NCBI GenBank assembly: GCA_030847615.1
Contig: JAUMIR010000005.1
Coordinates: 167,304,596-167,368,595 of the forward strand
DNA length: 64,000 bases
Reading direction: 5' to 3'
From: Gambelia wislizenii
Lineage: Eukaryota > Chordata > Lepidosauria > Squamata > Crotaphytidae
Of this stretch, positions 58,225 through 64,000 are shown one piece after another. Position 1 is the stretch's first letter, and each line of letters begins with the position of its first letter. The notes under the pieces are model-generated. The model saw only the letters and a list, made by a program, of their open reading frames with translations. It ran no database searches and was not told the DNA's origin. A program made the translations under genes and the position numbers.

Positions 58225-58680
58225 GGAATAACAAGACCAGACACAGAAAGTGGGGTTAAAAGGGGGCATTTTATTGACCTATAACCTATTTAATTGGGGT
58301 TGGAACTGGAAAGGAGAAAGAGGGGGGAGCAACCTGATGCAAGTTCAGCTGAGGCCAGGGATCACCTTTGACTACCTCATCAGCCTTCCCCTGAGTGAAA
58401 CACCTTACCCCTGAGAGCAATCCAATAATTGGGTTGCTCCCCAGCCAGCCAGCTACTGGAAGTCAAACCCAGAGCCCTCCCCACAAGTTCCAGGAGTTTA
58501 AAGTGAGAGCAAACCCCCAGGTCAGCCCCAAGGGTAGACTCCTTCCCCACCTCTGGATCCCAGGACCTAAAGAGACTGTTCAAAGCCTTATCCTTCACCA
58601 AAAAAAAAAAAAATGACAAGGTGTATACCAAAATCTTATATTCTCCCCCCCCCCATGCCGCAATGTGCCATGGACAAGGA
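58225..58680 (-). mobile_element. orphan 3' end of the Ngaro-like family
   Basis: It matches the 3' noncoding region at 42640-43090 along its length and carries GGTCAATAAAATGC on the minus strand. The recombinase and hydrolase regions do not follow it. It is either a truncated copy or a solo repeat left by recombination between split repeats. Confidence 0.65.
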
Positions 58681-58884
58681 TCAAGCTACAAGAGAACACA
58701 GATTCCCTCCTTTCACATTGTTTATATGCACTTCTACTTCATTAAAATGTCTACGCACAATCCATCCAGTACAGGCACCATGGAAAAGAACAGAGAATTC
58801 TAGTGCCCCACCACACACATATAGGATTCCATAGGCTGTAGTCATGGGTAATGGCAGTTAAAGTGGAATCATTGTGCTATAATT

Positions 58885-59322
58885 GTGTGGGGTGAAAGGG
58901 CCCTCAGTGTTGGAACTGGCAAAGGAGGTAGCTTTCAACTTTTTGAAATATGTTTGTTATTCAATGTTTGTTTGTACCTGAAAGCACCCGTTCCCCCCTT
59001 AGGTTATTTTGCCTTTAATAACTGCATGACAGACAAAAATGCACTATGGAAAGATTTCTCTGATATAGGAGATTATCAGACTTGGCAAAAACCATGTCAG
59101 AAGATTGCTAGAACAGGAAGGGGTGACCTTACCAGACAACTTTGTCCTCCAGAGTTCTGGGGGCATAGAGCGGGCATCAGTAAGGGATCCCTTTGTATTA
59201 GTGGCTTGTCCCCATCAGTGCAAAAGGGAAGCCTCGTCTGCGGCAGCGCTACACCTCAGGAATGGCTAAAGGACATGGCATCTAGTAAGGTCGCCCTTTC
59301 TGTTCTTCTAGCAATCTTCTGA
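58885..59322 (+). other. open frame of unknown nature
   Basis: A frame of 145 codons without low-complexity bias. Words such as DKNALWKDFSDIGDYQTW do not match a family I know. It has no visible upstream promoter or splice context. Confidence 0.15.
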
Positions 59323-59339
59323 CATGGTTGGGAATGTGA

Positions 59340-60575
59340 TTTTTGGGGGCTTTCTCACGCATCTGATAATATCCATTGAGATTTAATGAATAGTTGTCAT
59401 GCAACTGTAAAATACACTGGAACTTATGGGAAAGGGGGAAATTTTAAGTGTCTGCCACAAAGAAAAAGATAATGGCTCTAAGTGGCTCTACAAAAGTGTT
59501 GTAGAAATTGTTTTAAGTTCCTGAAAATTAGAAATTTCAGGTAGTCATAGCTTCATTTTTATTTATTTTTTAATCTTTACTGTGCTCCTGTCACTTCAAG
59601 TAGTCCTGCTGTGATCAATGATAGAACCATGCATGTGTTTGAACCACTCTTATTAAAACCACTAGAACTTCAGAGTACATTTCATTTTGGCTGGGTTACC
59701 TTTGCCTTACCAAAGGTAGCCAGCTTCAGACACAACTGTACAGTACAGGGAGAAGTCACTGCTAATAGGCTGAAGGCTAGGGACTGGGGAACCTTTGATC
59801 CTCTTGATGTCTTGGACTTGAATTCCCAGAATCCTTTGACATTGGCCATGTTAATTAGGGCTTCTGGACAATGAAGTCCTAAAGCTATTCCTGATCCACC
59901 TTAATATGAATCCTGTTGTTTAAACATTTATGGGAACACCTTGCAGAAACAGAAGCATGGGATGTGTGTGTATACTTCTGAAGAATTCCTGGTGAAATCC
60001 AGTAGAATTTTTTAAAAATTAAAGAAATTATATCCTTTGTGTGTGCATGCATGTGTCTACTTTGTAAGACAATATCGCAGGAGTATTTCTTTAATTCTAG
60101 TCACTGCTGGATAAGGAAGGCAGTGCTTGAAACTGTTTTTACAGTGTTTTATGGCTCTTTTACTGCAGGCTGGAGAGCCTCTCAACTAGAGCACCATCAT
60201 TTTGTCATTCTGTTGATTGAGCAGCTACTTTCAGGGGATATATCTGCAGTGCATTGCATTCCTCTCTCCATTTTAAATAATGGCTTTTGAAGGCAAGCAC
60301 ACATGGGAGGGATACAGAGGATCATCTGTCCAATCCCCAACCCAAAGACTTAAGGAAAACCTGCAAGTACATAGAATGCTTGGAATGCATTTGAAAGGAG
60401 ATATTATAGCATTTTTAAAAACTGAAACTTGCTGAGTGAATGATGAGATTATTACAATGAGCATTTGTAACCCCATAAATTATCCTGATTCCTATGTGCA
60501 TTTACTGTGAAACATGCTTCATTTCAATCAACTGGAGCTTACTTCCAAGAAAGAGTGGCTGAAGCTCTCCTACTA
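59340..60575. other. no gene seen
   Basis: No named repeat or motif-bearing frame. Confidence 0.5.
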
Positions 60576-60580
60576 TCTGA

Positions 60581-61110
60581 GGGCTTGTCTAGACCTGCCA
60601 GAATATGCTGGCTTCTGGCCAGTGTATTCTGGCCCTGGATCTGGCCCATGCTCCCCCTCCCATTGCTTACACAAAACAGGAGGAAGTCTGCACAGACATG
60701 TCAGCTGATACCAGCAGCCGCCTCTGCTGCTCCCATGTGTCACTCCTTCTGAATCCAGGGAGGAAGCCCTCAGGATGTGATCATTGCTGGTCACATGCAG
60801 GGGACCTTGATCTCATTCTAGGGGCCTCCTTCCTGGCTGCAGAGAGACTCCAGCAGTGGTGGAGTCCGGCTCTATAGGCTGGTGTGCGTTCCTGTGCCAG
60901 CCCAATCCAGGTTTTCCTGCACAAAACAGATTTCCGTGTGTGTTTAATTAAAACAGCTTAATGTGCTTTACCCTGGCTTCTGCCATCTTTGGCCCAGGCA
61001 TCATCAGGACTGCCTGGGGGGTGAAATTGGGCAAGAACTCTGCATCATTTGGACTGCAGGGCTCCAAGATGTTGGGGGGGGGCAGGGTAAATACCCATCT
61101 AGACAAGCCC
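60581..61110. mobile_element. DNA transposon with 14-bp terminal repeats
   Basis: GGGCTTGTCTAGAC at the left is matched by GTCTAGACAAGCCC-like sequence at the right (TCTAGACAAGCCC exactly). TGA lies outside both ends, which could be a 3-bp duplication of the kind made by PIF/Harbinger elements. It is 530 bp, GC-richer than its flanks and non-coding. The same terminal word occurs alone at 8815. Confidence 0.65.
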
Positions 61111-61502
61111 TGAGATGGGAGGATAAGTGCTACTCTACATCACCACTGCCCTTGCAACCTATGTCTTACTGTCAGACCGAGGTTGTGCTCAGGCTACCGA
61201 ATGTGGTTGGCGCTGCTTTCCACACAGCTTTCTAGCTCTGAGGGGTCCTTCCTTGCTCCAGCAGAAAAGGGGCTAGCTCGAATCTCCAGACCCTAAAACT
61301 ACCCCCCTCTTGAGAGGCAGACAATCCATTTTCTTGTTACATTCCTCAGGAGTGCCAGTCTGGAGGCCTCCTGGCAGAGTGGGGGCAGGTGATTTGTTTC
61401 CCCTTACACTCTGCCATTTATGGCTGGTGCTTCACTCTCCCTATTGGTAGAGCACCGTGGTTACAGCTTTAGGGCAGGGCTAGGAAACCTGCGGACTGCT
61501 AA

Positions 61503-61565
61503 TCTTTTATTTTCATTTATACCCCACCTTTCTTCTTGTATAGGATCCAAGGTGGTTCTTACACT
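61503..61565 (-). mobile_element. LINE 3' tail fragment
   Basis: TTTTATTTTCATTTATACCCC followed by AGGATCCAAGGTGG is an antisense L2/CR1-type tail. Confidence 0.4.
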
Positions 61566-61604
61566 TCCTTTTACCTAATTTCAAAAGCTCTCTGCAAATG
61601 ATTA

Positions 61605-61842
61605 CAGTTGTCCCTCCACATTCACGGATTTGGCATTCACGGTTTTAAGTATTTACGGCTTGAAAATATTCTTAAAATAATAAGAATCCAAAAAGCAAAC
61701 CTTGATTTTGCCATCTTATATAAGGGACACATTTTGCTATGCCATTGCATATAATGGGACTTGAGTATTCACGGATTTGGGTATTCACGGGGGGGGGGGG
61801 GGGTCCTGGAACAAAACACCAGCAAATGTGAAGGGACAGCTG
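61605..61842. mobile_element. TA-flanked MITE, short form
   Basis: CAGTTGTCCCTCCACATTCA is inverted at the right (AAATGTGAAGGGACAGCTG), with TA on both sides. GGATTTGGNATTCACGG words recur inside, with a G-run at 61789-61803. The ends are those of the element at 17086, here without its minisatellite. Confidence 0.85.
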
Positions 61843-61844
61843 TA

Positions 61845-64000
61845 GTTATGGCCTGTTCTAAATATAGATATTTGTCTAGCTTAATAAGATACATGCTGTG
61901 TTATCTTATGTGTAATAAGCATATACTAGACAACCCTATATCATTTCCACACACATCCCAATATCTTGTTTAGCAAATTTATGTGAACCCTGATTTGCTA
62001 AATTAATTTTTAAAAAATATGATTAATACGTATAACTATCATCATGTGGAAAATACGTTCTTTAGTAAATGAAAATTGGCAAACAAAATCAAAAAGCCAG
62101 GATAACCCCTCCCTCCAAATAGCAATTCTGGTTTCTTTTTGTTTATATACATTTACTCTCATATAACAGGTTGACTTTTCCAATGCTACAGTCAAATATT
62201 TTCTGTGGCAGGTGAAATTACTTGTTTGTGGGTGATGAAAATGGATAGTAAAACACTGCCAGCTATACAGAGATTTTATTATGTCATGTTATGAGGACAA
62301 GTTCTGGCAAAATGCCTGTCTCAGACAGCACACCACAAAGCTCTGCCTGTGTTCAAAGCCTATAGAGGGATCAATGCAATCTCCACCATCCAGTTCTAGG
62401 ATCAGCTTCTTTTTCAAGGACTTTAATCAGATATCTAGAAATCAACTAGAAATTAGCATGAGAGGGGCCAGAACTCTCCATCTTGAGTGTTTTTGTACCT
62501 CACAGGAGCAATATGGGGTGGGTAGGATTAATATAAAATAGGTATCAATGTATGTGTTCTGAATATTCTCTAGACTAAGCAATGGAGAATTTGAACTTCA
62601 TGACACACAGCATAATATACATACAGAATTCATGAACAGCTTAGTGGAATTCTTCATAAGCAGCAGATCTCTGAAAGCCAAATCCTTGAGACAAACGGGG
62701 GACCCCCAAATATCCATTGCTGGCAACAAAAGGCTGACCTTGAAAGAATTTGGTTTGATCTAGTGCAACCCTTCTTACGATAATATTCTAATGAGGAGGA
62801 TAGAATGTGTGGGTGGAGTGGGAGAGCCCAAGAAGGTTATCGAATTCTAAGCTGGAACAAGGGAACACGATAAGCTGTTCTTTTAGGGCTGGTGTCTGAA
62901 TTGGTTGAGTTTGCACCTGGCCTCACCCACTTTGGTTTGGCCCCACCCCATGACTCCCAAATAGGAATTTGGCCACCAACATGAAAAAAAGTTCCCCACC
63001 CAATGGGATATATAAAGTTGGGAGATCAAGGAAAGACAGTTGAAGCTGGCAAAAAAAAAAAAAAAAAGGGAATTACTAAGAACCTCTATGTTTCACCAGT
63101 TGAGTACAGTCTCCGTCCACCTCTACTAATATGTAGGCTACATTCATCTTGCACTTGAAAGCTCTTGAACTTAAACCAAAACAAAAAAATATGACATCAG
63201 TTTCATGAATTTTTATATAAATATAAACAAATAAGCAAGCTAGCATTGGGTAAAACTAAAAGCTCTCCTTATGCCCTAATAATCGCCAGTGTTTATTCTT
63301 AGTGTTTCTGGGGCTGTTGTTTATTTCACAGCTGAAGACAAGATGCATTAACTGTCACCTGCAAGAGGAAATACAAAGTAAATCACAGATGGAAATGCTG
63401 TCTAACAATTACTCAAGTGTCAGGTGGAGAATAAACCATGAGGAGATGGTGGGAAATTGGGAAAAGGACATTCATGCTTTGGCAGGAGTGTGAAAAACTG
63501 CCAAATTGAAGCTCTTTAATATTCCTCCTTGTCCAAGGGATAAAAAAAGAAAGCCAAGTGCATTGAGAATGCCCTGTCATTCACAACAATTGCCAGCGGC
63601 AATGATGCTCTGATCATTTGTCTTTTGTTTTACTTAGTCATTCTTGGAAACATTTATCTTGAGCTGTGAGTCACTGAGATGAGCTTAAATATTTTCAGGG
63701 TGTTTTTTAAAAAAAATAAGAAAAGAAAATCAGCTTAGACAAACTTCTCTTCCAAAAGCCAAAGAAATTAACCCCAGGCAATGGTGGACCCGTAACCATG
63801 GAAAGGTGATTCTTCTGTTTAATGGGGATTTGGTCACAAATATACCCCCATCTATCTTCCTGACAATATATTCTTGAAGGGTGTTATTCTGTGACTAATA
63901 AATACTTGGAGAGATCATTACATGGCCTAGAAAAGGGTAAAATAAACCTGCAGTGGATGGAAGACAGCTACTTCCATCCAGAAAATGAAATCCACCTGAT
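61845..64000. other. no gene seen
   Basis: AT-rich sequence with an A-run at 63050-63067. No frame with motifs and no repeat that I can name. Confidence 0.5.

Overview
This window looks like non-coding DNA from a squamate reptile, probably an iguanian-type lizard. The inference rests on the repeat mix: an L1 ORF2 copy, a RTE/BovB remnant, several CR1/L2-type LINE tails, tRNA-derived SINEs and their LINE-like tails, many palindromic MITEs, and two tyrosine-recombinase (Ngaro/DIRS-type) retroelements. The base composition is AT-rich with vertebrate-style CpG depletion and many microsatellites. I find no host protein-coding exon, rRNA or tRNA gene that I can support. Nearly every long open frame is a transposon remnant or a low-complexity artefact.

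Layout. 0-12 kb: sparse DNA with SINEs, one SINE split by an LTR-like insert, a palindromic MITE and a LINE tail. 12.3-16.3 kb: a decayed RTE/BovB fragment, an LTR-like repeat, then the 3' part of a Ngaro-like element: a tyrosine recombinase followed by the B1-A2-B2 split direct repeats typical of that group. 17.1-17.7 kb: a TA-flanked MITE stuffed with a GC-rich 74-bp minisatellite. 18.2-22.8 kb: a nearly complete but decayed LINE (APE endonuclease, reverse transcriptase, C-terminal Cys/His motif), with fragments of a Tigger-like DNA transposon on both sides. 24.6-28.8 kb: a 5'-truncated L1 on the minus strand between 15-bp target-site duplications. 28.9-31.3 kb: nested insertions (a MITE in a SINE, a SINE in a LINE) and a DNA transposon with two strong hairpins.

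31-42 kb: CR1 tails, a possible solo LTR, an unclassified repeat, a 390-bp perfect-type palindrome with its own target-site duplication, a second minisatellite-bearing MITE, and a 1.2-kb Tigger-like element. 42.6-46.4 kb: a second Ngaro-like element on the minus strand, with remnants of a gag-like protein, a tyrosine recombinase and an SGNH-hydrolase domain. A related 3' end lies alone at 58.2-58.9 kb. 50.0-51.1 kb is an unexplained CpG-rich block. 55.1-56.0 kb is a hAT-type element with an 8-bp target-site duplication. The last 2 kb hold nothing I can name.

The genes do not work together as a host pathway. The window records successive transposon invasions. The most interesting part is the pair of tyrosine-recombinase retroelements, one carrying a hydrolase domain and one without it.
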